DNA of 64,000 nucleotides from Sedimentibacter saalensis (GCF_007830175.1 NZ_VLKH01000008.1:1-64000); one strand, 5' to 3'. Positions 45,002-54,405 are shown, counted from the first letter of the stretch. Translations and numbers: made by a program. Notes: a model not told the origin generated them from the sequence alone.

Positions 45002-45030
45002 ATTATATATTAAGATCTTTATATTGTCAA
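45002..45030 (-). promoter_or_regulatory. Consensus sigma-A promoter of the hem-cbi operon
   Basis: Minus strand TTGACA (45025-45030), 17 bp, TATAAT (45002-45007). It is placed to begin transcription just before the riboswitch. Confidence 0.85.
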
Positions 45031-45131
45031 CAAATATAATCCCACTCCAGATAAAGAGCACACTATAGTTTCTTAGAGTGAGCATAAAAAAAAACAATCT
45101 CATTTTATAAGATTGCTTTTTCATTATATAT

Positions 45132-45216
45132 TGGTACGGATGACAGGACTTGAACCTGCATGGAGTTACCCACACGGACCTGAACCGTGCGCGTCTGCCA
45201 ATTCCGCCACATCCGC
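45132..45216 (-). tRNA. tRNA-Leu (anticodon CAG)
   Basis: An 85-nt class II tRNA with a long variable arm. Acceptor GCGGATG pairs with CATCCGT, the D-arm has GGCAGACGC, the anticodon stem CACGG-TTCAGGT-CCGTG reads CAG, and the T-arm has GGTTCAAGTCC. CCA is encoded (45132-45134). Confidence 0.96.
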
Positions 45217-45360
45217 ATATCGCTTAATTATATTAACACAAGGAGTTTAGATTTGCAACATTTTTTTTGCTAAGTTCTAAACTTTTACTGATTTGCAACA
45301 AAATTTATAAAGTTGTTAACAAGTGTAAGGTTTTAAAAGAATTTTATTCACAGACTTTCA

Positions 45361-45401
45361 TTGAAAAGATGAGATTCATCGGCTGCGCCTCAGAATGACA
45401 G
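45361..45401. repeat. Dispersed repeat, family A, half copy
   Basis: AAGATGAGATTCATCGGCTG and the following CGCCTCAGAATGACA match one half of the element at 9659-9737; the other half is missing. Confidence 0.7.
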
Positions 45402-45456
45402 CAATCAAATGTATAGCTTTTCAACAATCTTTGCAAATCTTGCTTCTTCAATTTGT

Positions 45457-45495
45457 AAAAAACAGGGACTGTCACCAGACAAATCCCTGCATTTT
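45457..45495 (-). terminator. Terminator of the parvulin gene
   Basis: GCAGGGA and TCCCTG pair around a 15-nt loop, with six T after it on the minus strand, adjacent to the stop. Confidence 0.8.
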
Positions 45496-45496
45496 T

Positions 45497-46240
45497 CTAT
45501 TCCATTATATATACTTCGTACTTGTCTGTAAGTTCAGCTTTTTTATCCATGTATACTTTTTCTTGCTTTTCTACAAAGAAACCTTCTTTAACTTCCTGAT
45601 AAACTTCTTCAAATTCTGAATTTCTTGCAGGTATGTGTTCTGTAAGTTTAATTATGTGGTATCCGAACTGTGTCTTCACAGGTTCGCTTATTTCTCCAAC
45701 CTGCATTGAAAATGCAGCATCTTCAAATTCTTTTACCATTTGTCCTCTTCCGAACTGTCCAAGAGCACCACCGTTTTGTTTTGAAGGGCAGCTTGAAAAT
45801 TTCTCTGCAGCTTCTTCAAATTTCAAGCCATCTGTTATATCTTCAAGAATTTCATTGGCCTGTTCTTCAGTTTCAACAAGTATGTGGCTTGCTGCAACCA
45901 TTTCTTCTGTCTTGAACATTGATTTGTGCTTTTCGTAGTAATCTTTAAGTTCTTCATCTGAAACTGTAATGCTGTTAAACATTTTTCTTAAGGAATACTG
46001 CTGCAGCATGGACTTTTTCATGTTTTCCATAACAGCTAAAAATTCTTCATCCTTGTCAAAGTTCTTTTCTACAGCATCAGAATACATCAGTTCATGCATA
46101 ACAAGTTCATCGATTAACTTTGCTCTTCCTTCAGCACCTTGAAAATATGCCGCATTTTGTCCTAAATTACCCATAAGGGCTTTAAGGTCAGATTCTTTTA
46201 TTTCTCTGCCGTCAACAACAGCCAAAACTTTATTTTCCAT
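45497..46240 (-). CDS. Parvulin-type peptidyl-prolyl isomerase
   Basis: A 247-aa foldase with an N-terminal SurA/trigger-like helical region and a parvulin domain at about residues 110-205 (AASHILVETEEQANEIL...GGALGQFGRGQMVKEFEDA...FGYHIIKL). Unlike PrsA it has no signal peptide or lipobox, so it should be cytoplasmic. It stands alone between repeats. Confidence 0.9.
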   Translation of the reverse strand: MENKVLAVVDGREIKESDLKALMGNLGQNAAYFQGAEGRAKLIDELVMHELMYSDAVEKNFDKDEEFLAVMENMKKSMLQQYSLRKMFNSITVSDEELKDYYEKHKSMFKTEEMVAASHILVETEEQANEILEDITDGLKFEEAAEKFSSCPSKQNGGALGQFGRGQMVKEFEDAAFSMQVGEISEPVKTQFGYHIIKLTEHIPARNSEFEEVYQEVKEGFFVEKQEKVYMDKKAELTDKYEVYIME

Positions 46241-46290
46241 TTTATCTCCTATGATTTATTGATTTTGCAAATGAATTATGTATTTATCGC

Positions 46291-46404
46291 GCAGTTTCGC
46301 ATCACAAATTTGTTTGCTCCTCACGTCGCACAAATTTGGTGCTCATTGCGGTTGACCTGCCGCCATTTTTCAGAAAAAACACCCTGAAAAATGGGGCTAG
46401 GGCA
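46291..46404. repeat. Dispersed repeat, family B, free copy
   Basis: A 114-bp element (GCAGTTTCGCATCACAAATT ... CTGAAAAATGGGGCTAGGGC) with internal stems. In reverse orientation it aligns along its length with 56326-56440, which sits inside a family A element. Confidence 0.75.
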
Positions 46405-46465
46405 TACAATAAATAAGAGGGTTTACACCCTCTTCAGCAAATTGACATACCCTATTTTACAAACT

Positions 46466-46519
46466 GTAGGGGCGGATCTTGTATCCGCCCGCGGGAGGAC
46501 ACGAGGTCCTCCCCTACAT
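46466..46519. repeat. Dispersed repeat, family C
   Basis: GTAGGGGCGGATCTTGTATCCGCCC followed by GGGAGGACACGAGGTCCTCCCCTAC: two hairpins within an inverted GTAGGGG/CCCCTAC frame. The flanking GAGGG-TTTACA-CCCTC motif occurs at 46417-46432 and 46545-46560. Confidence 0.8.
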
Positions 46520-46570
46520 GTTTAATTGACTTTGTCATCAACTGAGAGGTTTACACCCTCTTTTTATACT

Positions 46571-46837
46571 TTATTCTTCTTCTTCCATGAATTCCAATAA
46601 GTTTGACAATTCAGCTATGCACTTATCTTCATCAGAACCTTTAGTAATGATAATAAGTTCGTCACCTTTCATAGCTCCTAAAGCCATTATGCTAATAATG
46701 CTTTTTCCATTAGCTTCCTGGATTCCTTTTTTAATAATAATCTCACTGTCAAAATTTCTAGCTTTCTTCACAAATATAGCTGCCGGTCTAGCATGCAGTC
46801 CTATCTTATTTTTTAATATTACTTTTTGTGATCTCAT
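46571..46837 (-). CDS. HPr-family phosphocarrier protein
   Basis: An 88-aa HPr with His15 (GLHARPAA), the site phosphorylated by enzyme I, and Ser46 (GKSIISI), the regulatory HPr kinase site. It sits just after whiA, overlapping it by 32 bp, the place where Bacillus has crh. Crh lacks His15; this protein has it, so it may serve both the sugar transport system and catabolite control. Confidence 0.92.
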   Translation of the reverse strand: MRSQKVILKNKIGLHARPAAIFVKKARNFDSEIIIKKGIQEANGKSIISIMALGAMKGDELIIITKGSDEDKCIAELSNLLEFMEEEE

Positions 46838-47801
46838 CTTCTACACCTCTTTTCTCATGCTTCATTAAATCTTCAGCAATCTCTTCAATTTTTCTTAATC
46901 TATGATTCACACCTGATTTTCCAAGGGGTGGATTTAGCATTTCTCCAAGTTCCTTTAAGCTTGCATTGCTGTGTTTCAGTCTTAAATATGCAAGTTCACG
47001 CAAATGGTCGGGAAGATTATCAATAGCTTTATGCTTTTTCAAAATCTTAATGCTGTTAATCTGCCTCATGGATGTGTCTACTATCTTATCAAGATTAGCA
47101 GTTTCACAGTTTATTACCCTGTTGATTTGGTTGCGTGTTTCTTTTACTGCTCTTACATTTTCAAAGTCAAGCACTGCCTTGTTAGCGCCCATGAGCGCCA
47201 GAAGATCTGAAATTTGTTCGCTTTCCTTTATGTAAGTTACATAGTTGTTTTTCCTGTAAATTACCTTTGCACCTATGTCGTAGCTTTCAAGAAGACTACA
47301 GATCCCCTTGCTTTGTTCCTCCCTGCTACTGACAAACTCAGCATGATAGGATTTTTCAGGGTCGCTTATGGAACCGCATCCCATGAAAGAACCTTTTATG
47401 TAAGCTCTTCTACACAGGTCATTTTTAATCAATTCTTCAGGAACGCCGTAGTCAAATGCCATTATGTTGAAGTCTTCCTTGTCGGCAATCCTTGTGTCCA
47501 GTAAAAACTTTCTGGCTAGATTATTTTCAATATTTATGATGTAATTATTATGTTTTTTAAGCCTGTTGGTCTTTTCCACGCTTACCTGAGTGGAAATTCC
47601 GTACGCAATCTTAAGAAGCTTGAAAATTCTTCTTGCTACCGCAGCATTTTCTGTTGAAAATTCCACTTCGATCTTGTTAAAACCCTTAAAGCTAATATAA
47701 CCCATTGTTCTCACTAAAGCTGAGATTTCTGCCTGTGCTGCCACATCGCTGTTTATTTCTGTTCTTGACAGCTCATCCTTAATTTTAGAAGAAAAAGTCA
47801 T
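46806..47801 (-). CDS. whiA: WhiA, LAGLIDADG-type regulator
   Basis: A 331-aa DNA-binding protein with an N-terminal homing-endonuclease-like domain and a C-terminal HTH (NASLKELGEMLNPPLGKSGVNHRL). WhiA affects cell division and chromosome segregation in Bacillus and sporulation in Streptomyces. It starts 9 bp after the Nudix gene. Confidence 0.95.
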   Translation of the reverse strand: MTFSSKIKDELSRTEINSDVAAQAEISALVRTMGYISFKGFNKIEVEFSTENAAVARRIFKLLKIAYGISTQVSVEKTNRLKKHNNYIINIENNLARKFLLDTRIADKEDFNIMAFDYGVPEELIKNDLCRRAYIKGSFMGCGSISDPEKSYHAEFVSSREEQSKGICSLLESYDIGAKVIYRKNNYVTYIKESEQISDLLALMGANKAVLDFENVRAVKETRNQINRVINCETANLDKIVDTSMRQINSIKILKKHKAIDNLPDHLRELAYLRLKHSNASLKELGEMLNPPLGKSGVNHRLRKIEEIAEDLMKHEKRGVEDEITKSNIKK

Positions 47802-47810
47802 ATTATCACC

Positions 47811-48236
47811 TTATTTGTAGCAATGAAATTTTATATCTTCAACAGCTTTTTTAATAATTTTTCTTTCATCGTCGTATCTTGCAATTATCAATGATCTCTC
47901 AAAAGGAAGGTATTTAGCTTCTACAAATCCTTCATTTTTCTGTGCGGTGCAATTCATGTTCCGTGCCATCATCAAATACCAGTGAACTTCTTTATTTATA
48001 TGAACCCTGTCCATGTAGCTGGTTCTGTTAAACTCATAATTGATTTTTCCAAGATATTTAATGGTGGTAACTTTTGCCCTGGTTTCCTCAAATACCTCGC
48101 GCAAGGCAGTTTCCTTAAGCGTCTCGTTTTCTTCAACTCTTCCTTTAGGAAGCACCCAATCTCCGTTAAATTTCTTTAACATCAATATGCTGTTTTTGAA
48201 AAAAACAATCCCCCCAGCACTTACTTCTTCAATCAT
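47811..48236 (-). CDS. Nudix hydrolase
   Basis: A 141-aa hydrolase. The Nudix box G-x5-E-x7-REVFEE is complete except that the following Gly is Arg (EETRAKV). The start at 48236 (MIEEVSAGG) follows GGTGAGG; the frame is open upstream but unsupported. The position upstream of whiA corresponds to Bacillus yvcI, but the two genes that usually lie between (rapZ/yvcJ and yvcK) are absent. Confidence 0.88.
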   Translation of the reverse strand: MIEEVSAGGIVFFKNSILMLKKFNGDWVLPKGRVEENETLKETALREVFEETRAKVTTIKYLGKINYEFNRTSYMDRVHINKEVHWYLMMARNMNCTAQKNEGFVEAKYLPFERSLIIARYDDERKIIKKAVEDIKFHCYK

Positions 48237-48374
48237 ATATGCCTCACCTTTATAATATTGTAGATTATATAATAACACAATATTTAAAAAAATCAAACAT
48301 ATATTTACAGTGTACAATAAAAACGGATATATTTCAACTAATTTTGTGATAAAATATTTACAAATAGAAAAATT

Positions 48375-49526
48375 TTAATCTTCCTGTTTTTCAGGTCTTT
48401 CTCCGTAATACTGATAGAAATCCACTCTTACATCCCCATTGAAAAGCTTCCTTTTTCTGTCTGCTTTTCTGCCGAAATCTTTCTCAAAGCTTTCAATTGA
48501 AGTAATGAAATAACTGGACCACGTCTTGTCTCTGCCGAAAACTTTTCCAAGATGTTCGTGTATTTTTTCAATTTCAGATATATCACCAATTCTTTCTCCG
48601 TAAGGAGGATTTGTAATCAATATGCCATATGGACACATTGGTTCTTTTATGTGCATTACATCCTTTACAAAGAACTCTATGCAGTCATCAACTCCGGCTT
48701 CAGCAGCATTTTCCTGTGCAATTTTAATGGCCTTGGCACTTATGTCTGATGCATAAATTTTAATTTCAGAATCAAGGTCTATATTTTTTCTTGCTTCAAT
48801 CTTTGCGTTTTTCCAGTATTCTTCTTTGACAGCAGGCCAGTTTTGAGATGCAAAGCTCCTGTTTAAACCCGGAGCTATATTTCTCCCAATCATTGCAGCT
48901 TCAATTGCAATTGTTCCTGAACCGCACATGGGGTCATAAAGGATTCGGTCTTTTTTCCAGTAGCTTAAACTTACCAAAGCTGCAGCCATTGTTTCCTTAA
49001 GAGGAGCTTCCATTGATCTTTCTCTGTAACCTCTCTTGAACAATCCTTCCCTTGCTCCGGTTGTATCAATTGAAACAGTTGCAACATCTTTATGGATTGA
49101 TATGAGAATTGTGTATTCAGCACCTGTTTCAGGCATCCACTCAACATCATATTCTTCACACAACTTTTTTGACACTGCTTTTTTTACAAGGGCCTGGCAA
49201 TCAGGAACGCTGTATAACTTTGATTTTACTGATTTACCCTTTACAGTGAACCTTCCGTCTTTTGAAATCCACTTTTCCCATGGAAGTTCATAAGTTTTAT
49301 CAAAGAGCTCTTCAAAGCTTAATGCTTCGAACTGCCCCATTACAAGCATAACCCTGTCAGCACACCTCAAATTGATATTTGCTCTGGGTATGTCTTTTGC
49401 TTCTGCGTCAAAGTACATCCAGCCGTTGTCTGTAACAACATTTTCATATCCCAGGTCATTGAGTTCTCTTTTTACAACTGCCTCCAGACCGAAGGCGCTG
49501 ATTGCCGCTAATTTTATTTTATCCAT
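48375..49526 (-). CDS. THUMP-domain class I RNA methyltransferase
   Basis: A 383-aa enzyme of the RlmL/YpsC group that methylates a guanine N2 in 23S rRNA or a related site. The THUMP region is in the first 155 residues, the SAM motif is DPMCGSGTIAIEAA, and the catalytic motif is ITNPPYGERI. I start at the ATG at 49526 after AAGGAAA. Confidence 0.9.
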   Translation of the reverse strand: MDKIKLAAISAFGLEAVVKRELNDLGYENVVTDNGWMYFDAEAKDIPRANINLRCADRVMLVMGQFEALSFEELFDKTYELPWEKWISKDGRFTVKGKSVKSKLYSVPDCQALVKKAVSKKLCEEYDVEWMPETGAEYTILISIHKDVATVSIDTTGAREGLFKRGYRERSMEAPLKETMAAALVSLSYWKKDRILYDPMCGSGTIAIEAAMIGRNIAPGLNRSFASQNWPAVKEEYWKNAKIEARKNIDLDSEIKIYASDISAKAIKIAQENAAEAGVDDCIEFFVKDVMHIKEPMCPYGILITNPPYGERIGDISEIEKIHEHLGKVFGRDKTWSSYFITSIESFEKDFGRKADRKRKLFNGDVRVDFYQYYGERPEKQED

Positions 49527-49552
49527 ATTTTCCTTTCTTAACAATCAATTGT

Positions 49553-50974
49553 TCAATCAATTGATATGCCGTATTTATCCATTTTGTAATAAAGCGTGGC
49601 TCTTGGTATCTTAAGGCTTTTTGCTGCTAGAGCCTTGTTGTTCTTAGACTCTTCCAGTGTTTTTTGTATAATTCTTTTTTCAATTTTTTCAAGATATTCT
49701 TCAAGTCCCGTGTCACTGTTTACAATTTCATCTATATTTATAATTTTGTTTATTTCGTCTATTTTTATTCTCTGAAGCTCATAAGGAAGGAATTCTTTTT
49801 CTATTTTGTCTTTTCCGCTTTGAGAAGCAATGACAACCGACCTTTGAATTACGTTTCTCAGCTCCCTCACATTTCCTCCCCAGCTGTACTGGTTGAATAT
49901 GTCGAAAACCTCATCAGGGATTTCTACAATGCTTATTCCCTGTTCCATGCAAAATTCCTGCAGAAACTTGTTTGCAAGAAGTGCTATGTCTCCTTTTCGA
50001 TCCCTCAGCGGCGGTATGTTTATCTGAAACACATCAAGCCTGTAGTACAAATCCATTCTGAATTTGTCCTGGGTAATTAGTTCTCTTATATCCTTGTTTG
50101 TTGCAGAAATTATCCTTACGTCGATTTTCTTTTGTTTGTTGGAGCCTATTCTTGTAACAACTCCATCTTCAAGAATCCTCAAAAGCTTTGGCTGAAGTTC
50201 AAGGGGCATGTCGGCAATCTCATCAAGAAAAAGTGTTCCTCCCTCGGCTTCCTCAAACTTTCCCATTTTGCCTTCATTTTTTGCTCCTGTGAACGCTCCT
50301 GCTTCATAACCGAAAATTTCGCTTTCAAACAATTCCCTCGGAATTGCGCTGCAGTTAATTGGAATAAATTTTCCCTTTCTGCCGCTTTCATAATGTATTG
50401 CTTTTGCAAACAACTCTTTTCCAGTTCCGCTTTCCCCTTTGAGAAGAATGTTTAGGGGAGATTTTGCAATATTTCTGCACAGGTTAATTATCTGAATGAA
50501 ATTTGTACTGTTGCTTATTATTTTTGAAAAATATGCTTCACCTGAAGAAGCCATTTTGGAATATTCTTTTTCAAGCTGCAAAAGATTTGTCTGGGTCTTG
50601 TTTAATAAATCACTGAGCTTTACAATTTCAGTGATGTCTCTATCTCTTGCAAGTCCTCCTATCAGGTTACCAAGCTTGTCGTAAAGTGGAACTGCACTGG
50701 AAATAACATAGCTGTTTTCCCTGGGACTGTTGTAAATGTTGTAAAATGATGTCTTCCTTTCAAGCACTCTCGGAAGTATGGCATTAGGGAAAAAAGTTCT
50801 TATGTCTTTGTCGATAATATCCTTCCTTTCAACCGCAAAATACTGTTCTGCTGTTGAATTAAAAAATATTACTGTTCCGTCCTTGTCAACAACAGTAATA
50901 GAATCTGGTATGTTATCCAATATGTATTCAAATAATCCTCTATCATGCTTGTTGAAGCTCTTTTCGCCCACCAT
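49553..50974 (-). CDS. PAS-domain sigma-54-dependent activator
   Basis: A 473-aa enhancer-binding protein. An N-terminal PAS domain (ILDNIPDSITVVDKDGTVIF, residues about 14-125) precedes the AAA+ domain (GESGTGKELFAKAIH, GAFTGA, GGTLFLDEIADMPL) and a C-terminal Fis-type HTH (AAKSLKIPRATLYYKMDKYG). The signal and target promoters are not evident; I find no -24/-12 site next to it. It lies between two methyltransferase genes. Confidence 0.93.
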   Translation of the reverse strand: MVGEKSFNKHDRGLFEYILDNIPDSITVVDKDGTVIFFNSTAEQYFAVERKDIIDKDIRTFFPNAILPRVLERKTSFYNIYNSPRENSYVISSAVPLYDKLGNLIGGLARDRDITEIVKLSDLLNKTQTNLLQLEKEYSKMASSGEAYFSKIISNSTNFIQIINLCRNIAKSPLNILLKGESGTGKELFAKAIHYESGRKGKFIPINCSAIPRELFESEIFGYEAGAFTGAKNEGKMGKFEEAEGGTLFLDEIADMPLELQPKLLRILEDGVVTRIGSNKQKKIDVRIISATNKDIRELITQDKFRMDLYYRLDVFQINIPPLRDRKGDIALLANKFLQEFCMEQGISIVEIPDEVFDIFNQYSWGGNVRELRNVIQRSVVIASQSGKDKIEKEFLPYELQRIKIDEINKIINIDEIVNSDTGLEEYLEKIEKRIIQKTLEESKNNKALAAKSLKIPRATLYYKMDKYGISID

Positions 50975-50982
50975 GTACCCCC

Positions 50983-52137
50983 TTACTTAATTGCATTAAA
51001 ATATTTTTCTATAAACAAGTCATTTAAGTTCCAGAATTTTTTAAATTCTTCATATTCCGCCTGGGACTTTTCAATGTCTTTATTTGATTTTACTGCTCTT
51101 ATTAAAATGTTTTTAGGAGTGTGTTCCATGGCTATGAATTCCATGAGCTGTACTTTGTAGCCTTTTGTTTCCAAAAACAAGCTCCTCAATGAATCCGTAA
51201 CCAAAGATGATACCCTTTCCTTAATCAAGCCATGCTTAAGCATGGGCTCTAAGTTCATGTTTTCAATTTTATCATAAAATTCGTGCTGACAGCATGGAAC
51301 AGATAAAATTATGTCAGTATTCCACATGACTGCCTTTACCAAGGCTGCATCTGTAGCATTATCGCAGGCATGAAGAGTGACAATCATATCCACCTTTTCC
51401 TTGTATTCAAAATTCTTTATGTCTCCGTGCAAAAATTCCAAATGTTCATAATTTAAACTTTTTGCTGTCTGGTTGCAAAACTCTATTACATCCTTTTTTA
51501 AATCAAGGCCGATTATTTTCACTTTAATGTTTTTTATAAAATAAAAGTAATAATACAGTGCAAATGTAAGATATGCCTTCCCGCATCCGAAATCAATTAT
51601 CATGAAATCATCCTGAAGTTTTTTGTCCTTTAAGGAATCATCCACAATTTCCAAAAATTTATTTATTTGTTTAAATTTATCGTACTTCTTGGCATACACA
51701 TCGCCTTCGGGGTTCATTACGCCCAGATGACACAAGAAATCACAGGGTTCATGTTCCCTGATGATGTATTGTTTCTTTTTGTTGTGTTCATCAATTTTTG
51801 GTTTTTTGCTCGCTTCTTTTTCTGTAACCTTAACCATTCCTTTTTTGCTGACCATTAGCTGAAAATCAGAATCTTCCGTGAATATATTTATGTTCCTGTA
51901 ATCATGTACTATCATGTTCACTATTCTTTCAGCAGCATCCTCGTAGGAGCAGTTTTCATGGAAAGCCTGCTTGTCGGTAAATTTTTCAAACTGTATGAAG
52001 TTTTCTCCCTTTAAGGAAACAGTCCTGGCTGTTATTTTTATGTAGGGATTTTCAGACTTGTTTCTTGGAGTTGTAAACACAGCGTAAATAAACTTATTTT
52101 GCTTTAAACTGTTTGTAACTATTTCATGTATGTTCAA
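50983..52137 (-). CDS. SAM-dependent methyltransferase of unknown target
   Basis: A 384-aa protein. The C-terminal half has a SAM-binding motif MIIDFGCGKAYLTFALYYY near residue 185 and a second conserved segment TLHACDNATDAALVKA and VPCCQHEF, as in the Methyltransf_32 type. The N-terminal half is not recognised. I choose the TTG at 52137, 7 nt after GGAGGG; the ATG at 52152 overlaps that site. Confidence 0.8.
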   Translation of the reverse strand: MNIHEIVTNSLKQNKFIYAVFTTPRNKSENPYIKITARTVSLKGENFIQFEKFTDKQAFHENCSYEDAAERIVNMIVHDYRNINIFTEDSDFQLMVSKKGMVKVTEKEASKKPKIDEHNKKKQYIIREHEPCDFLCHLGVMNPEGDVYAKKYDKFKQINKFLEIVDDSLKDKKLQDDFMIIDFGCGKAYLTFALYYYFYFIKNIKVKIIGLDLKKDVIEFCNQTAKSLNYEHLEFLHGDIKNFEYKEKVDMIVTLHACDNATDAALVKAVMWNTDIILSVPCCQHEFYDKIENMNLEPMLKHGLIKERVSSLVTDSLRSLFLETKGYKVQLMEFIAMEHTPKNILIRAVKSNKDIEKSQAEYEEFKKFWNLNDLFIEKYFNAIK

Positions 52138-52152
52138 TATAACACCCTCCAT

Positions 52153-52257
52153 ATTAATGAAGAATGAAGAGTGAAGAATGAAAAATTAATAGATGGATTT
52201 GTGCTTGAGCACAAATCCTTCCATAATTCTTAATTCTTAATTCTTAATTCTTAATTG
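52153..52257. repeat. Dispersed repeat, family D, copy 2
   Basis: GAAGAATGAAGAGTGAAGAA on the left, a TTTGTGC-ttga-GCACAAA stem in the middle and four AATTCTT-type repeats on the right, ending 7 bp from the glnS stop. Homologous in layout to 17171-17270. Confidence 0.75.
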
Positions 52258-52263
52258 TTTTAA

Positions 52264-53940
52264 TTATTTGTAGCTGCTTTTCAAAGAAACTATGCGGTTG
52301 AAAACAAGATGGCTGTCATTTGAGTCCTGGTCTATGATGAAATAACCATGTCTTAAGAACTGGAATCTTTCACCCACATTCTTTTCTTTAATTGAAGGTT
52401 CAACCTTGCAGTTTTTCAGCACTACTTTAGAATTTGGATTTAGTTTTTCAAGGAAATTGGTTTTATCATAATCCTGATCTTCCATCATGTAGTCGTAAAG
52501 TCTCACTTCAGCATCCTGGCAGTGTCGTGCAGAAACCCAATGCAGCGTTCCCTTAACTTTTCTTCCTGTGAATCCTGAGCCGCTTCTTGTTTCAGGGTCA
52601 TATGTGCAGTGAACTTCTGTCACATTTCCGTTTTCATCCTTTACAAAATCCTCGCAACGAACAAAATAAGCATTTCTAAGTCTTACTTCATTTCCCGGGA
52701 AAAGTCTGAAATACTTCTTCGGAGGAACTTCCATGAAATCTTCTCTTTCAATGTAAATTTCTCTGCAGAAGGGTACCATTCTTGTTCCCATTTCAGGATT
52801 GTCCGGGTTATTTTCAGTTTCCATGTATTCTACCTGGTCTTCAGGATAGTTTGTTATGATTAGTTTTATAGGATCCAATACAGCCATTGTTCTTTCAGCC
52901 TTCAGGCTCAAATCATCTCTCACTGCATGCTCAAGCATTGCAATGTCAACAACGCTTTGTGCCTTGGAAACACCAATTGCTTCACAGAAATTGTTGATTG
53001 CTTCAGGAGTGTAGCCTCTTCTTCTTAAGGCTGCAACAGTTGGCATACGTGGATCATCCCATCCGTCAACATATCCTTCTTCAACCATTTTCTTAAGATA
53101 TCTTTTGCCCATCATTGTCTTTGTAAGAAATAATTTTGCAAATTCTATCTGTTTTGTTGGAGCAGTTTTGAAATCTTCCAGATTGCTTAAAAGCCAGTCG
53201 TAGAATGGTCTGTGGTCTTCAAACTCCAGCGTGCATATTGAATGAGTTATTCCTTCTATGGCATCTTCTATTGGATGTGCGTAGTCATACATTGGATAAA
53301 TGCACCACTTGTCGCCTGTGTTGTGATGAGATTCATGAAGTATTCTGTAAATTACGGGATCACGCATGTTTATGTTAGGGCTTGCCATGTCAATTTTGGC
53401 TCTTAACACCTTTTTACCGTTTTCAAATTCACCGTTTTTCATTTTGTCGAAAAGTTCAAGGTTTTCTTCAATGGATCTGTTTCTCCATGGACTTTCTTTC
53501 CCCGGTTCAGTAAGAGTTCCCCTGTATTCCCTTATTTCATCTGCTGAAAGGTCGTCAACAAATGCAAGGGATTTTTTAATCAGCTCCACAGCATACTCGT
53601 ACATTTTTTCAAAATAATTTGAAGCAAAGAATATTCTTTCTTCCCAGTCAGGACAAAGCCACTTCACATCTTTTATTATAGATTCAACAAAAGAATCATC
53701 TTCCTTTGTAGGATTCGTATCATCAAATCTCAAATTGAATATACCATTGTTTTTCTTTGCCAGGCCATAGTTCAGGCATATGGATTTAGCGTGGCCCACA
53801 TGAAGGTACCCATTTGGTTCCGGAGGAAATCTCGTCTGCACCCTGTTGCCGTAAGTTCCTTTAGCCAGGTCTTCATTGATTATTTTTTGAATAAAGTTAA
53901 CCGATTCCCTGTTTTCTGAATTATTTTCGATTTCGCTCAT
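52264..53940 (-). CDS. glnS: Glutaminyl-tRNA synthetase
   Basis: A 558-aa class I synthetase. The HIGH region is [15 protein letters not shown], and GlnRS-type anticodon-binding beta barrels fill the C-terminal part. The KMSKS-equivalent loop reads [12 protein letters not shown] where most GlnRS have VMSKRKL; the key Lys is kept. Start ATG follows AAGGAGG. Presence of GlnRS means Gln-tRNA can be made directly, not only through the amidotransferase route. Confidence 0.95.
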   Translation of the reverse strand: MSEIENNSENRESVNFIQKIINEDLAKGTYGNRVQTRFPPEPNGYLHVGHAKSICLNYGLAKKNNGIFNLRFDDTNPTKEDDSFVESIIKDVKWLCPDWEERIFFASNYFEKMYEYAVELIKKSLAFVDDLSADEIREYRGTLTEPGKESPWRNRSIEENLELFDKMKNGEFENGKKVLRAKIDMASPNINMRDPVIYRILHESHHNTGDKWCIYPMYDYAHPIEDAIEGITHSICTLEFEDHRPFYDWLLSNLEDFKTAPTKQIEFAKLFLTKTMMGKRYLKKMVEEGYVDGWDDPRMPTVAALRRRGYTPEAINNFCEAIGVSKAQSVVDIAMLEHAVRDDLSLKAERTMAVLDPIKLIITNYPEDQVEYMETENNPDNPEMGTRMVPFCREIYIEREDFMEVPPKKYFRLFPGNEVRLRNAYFVRCEDFVKDENGNVTEVHCTYDPETRSGSGFTGRKVKGTLHWVSARHCQDAEVRLYDYMMEDQDYDKTNFLEKLNPNSKVVLKNCKVEPSIKEKNVGERFQFLRHGYFIIDQDSNDSHLVFNRIVSLKSSYK

Positions 53941-54172
53941 TTAATTCCTCCTTGAATAATTTATATTATCAATATTTTATTTGCAATAACAGTAATTATG
54001 AATAGTCAATATTCATCTTAAACTGGACAGACTCCTGCCACAATAACTTCACTTTATTATACTTAATGAAGCTCTTTATTTCAAGTTAATTATTCCAATA
54101 TATTTATTATATCCCATAATTGAATAAATAGTTATTGCAAAGAAATTTTTGAATCTAAACTTTATTATCTTC

Positions 54173-54325
54173 TGGAGAACAGTAGTTCTCCCCTACAATC
54201 CGAGATTCCAAGTTCACCACATAATATAAAATTTTCATTCCTTAGGGGCGGACCTTGTGTCCGCCCGTTGCTATTGATTCATTAATTTTATTATCTTCGG
54301 GAGATTTCAAGACTCTCCCCTCACT
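54173..54325. repeat. Three partial family C repeats in a gene-free gap
   Basis: Hairpins GGAGAACAGTAGTTCTCC, GGGGCGGACCTTGTGTCCGC and GGGAGATTTCAAGACTCTCCC lie between glnS and hbd (gap 53941-54405). No gene is visible in the gap; the glnS promoter should be in 53941-54000. Confidence 0.7.
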
Positions 54326-54343
54326 ATTGAAACAATTCTATCC

Positions 54344-54374
54344 AAAAAAATAAGGAACGGCACGCCGTTCCTTA
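54344..54374 (-). terminator. hbd terminator
   Basis: TAAGGAACGG-cacg-CCGTTCCTTA with seven T after it on the minus strand. A family D half-repeat (54375-54413) separates it from the stop. Confidence 0.9.
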
Positions 54375-54405
54375 CAATTAATTCTTAATTCTTAACTCTT
54401 AACTT

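Noticed and set aside
45361-45401. Attachment site of an integrated element next to tRNA-Leu
   Set aside because: No integrase or phage gene is nearby, and the sequence matches a dispersed repeat found elsewhere rather than the tRNA 3' end.
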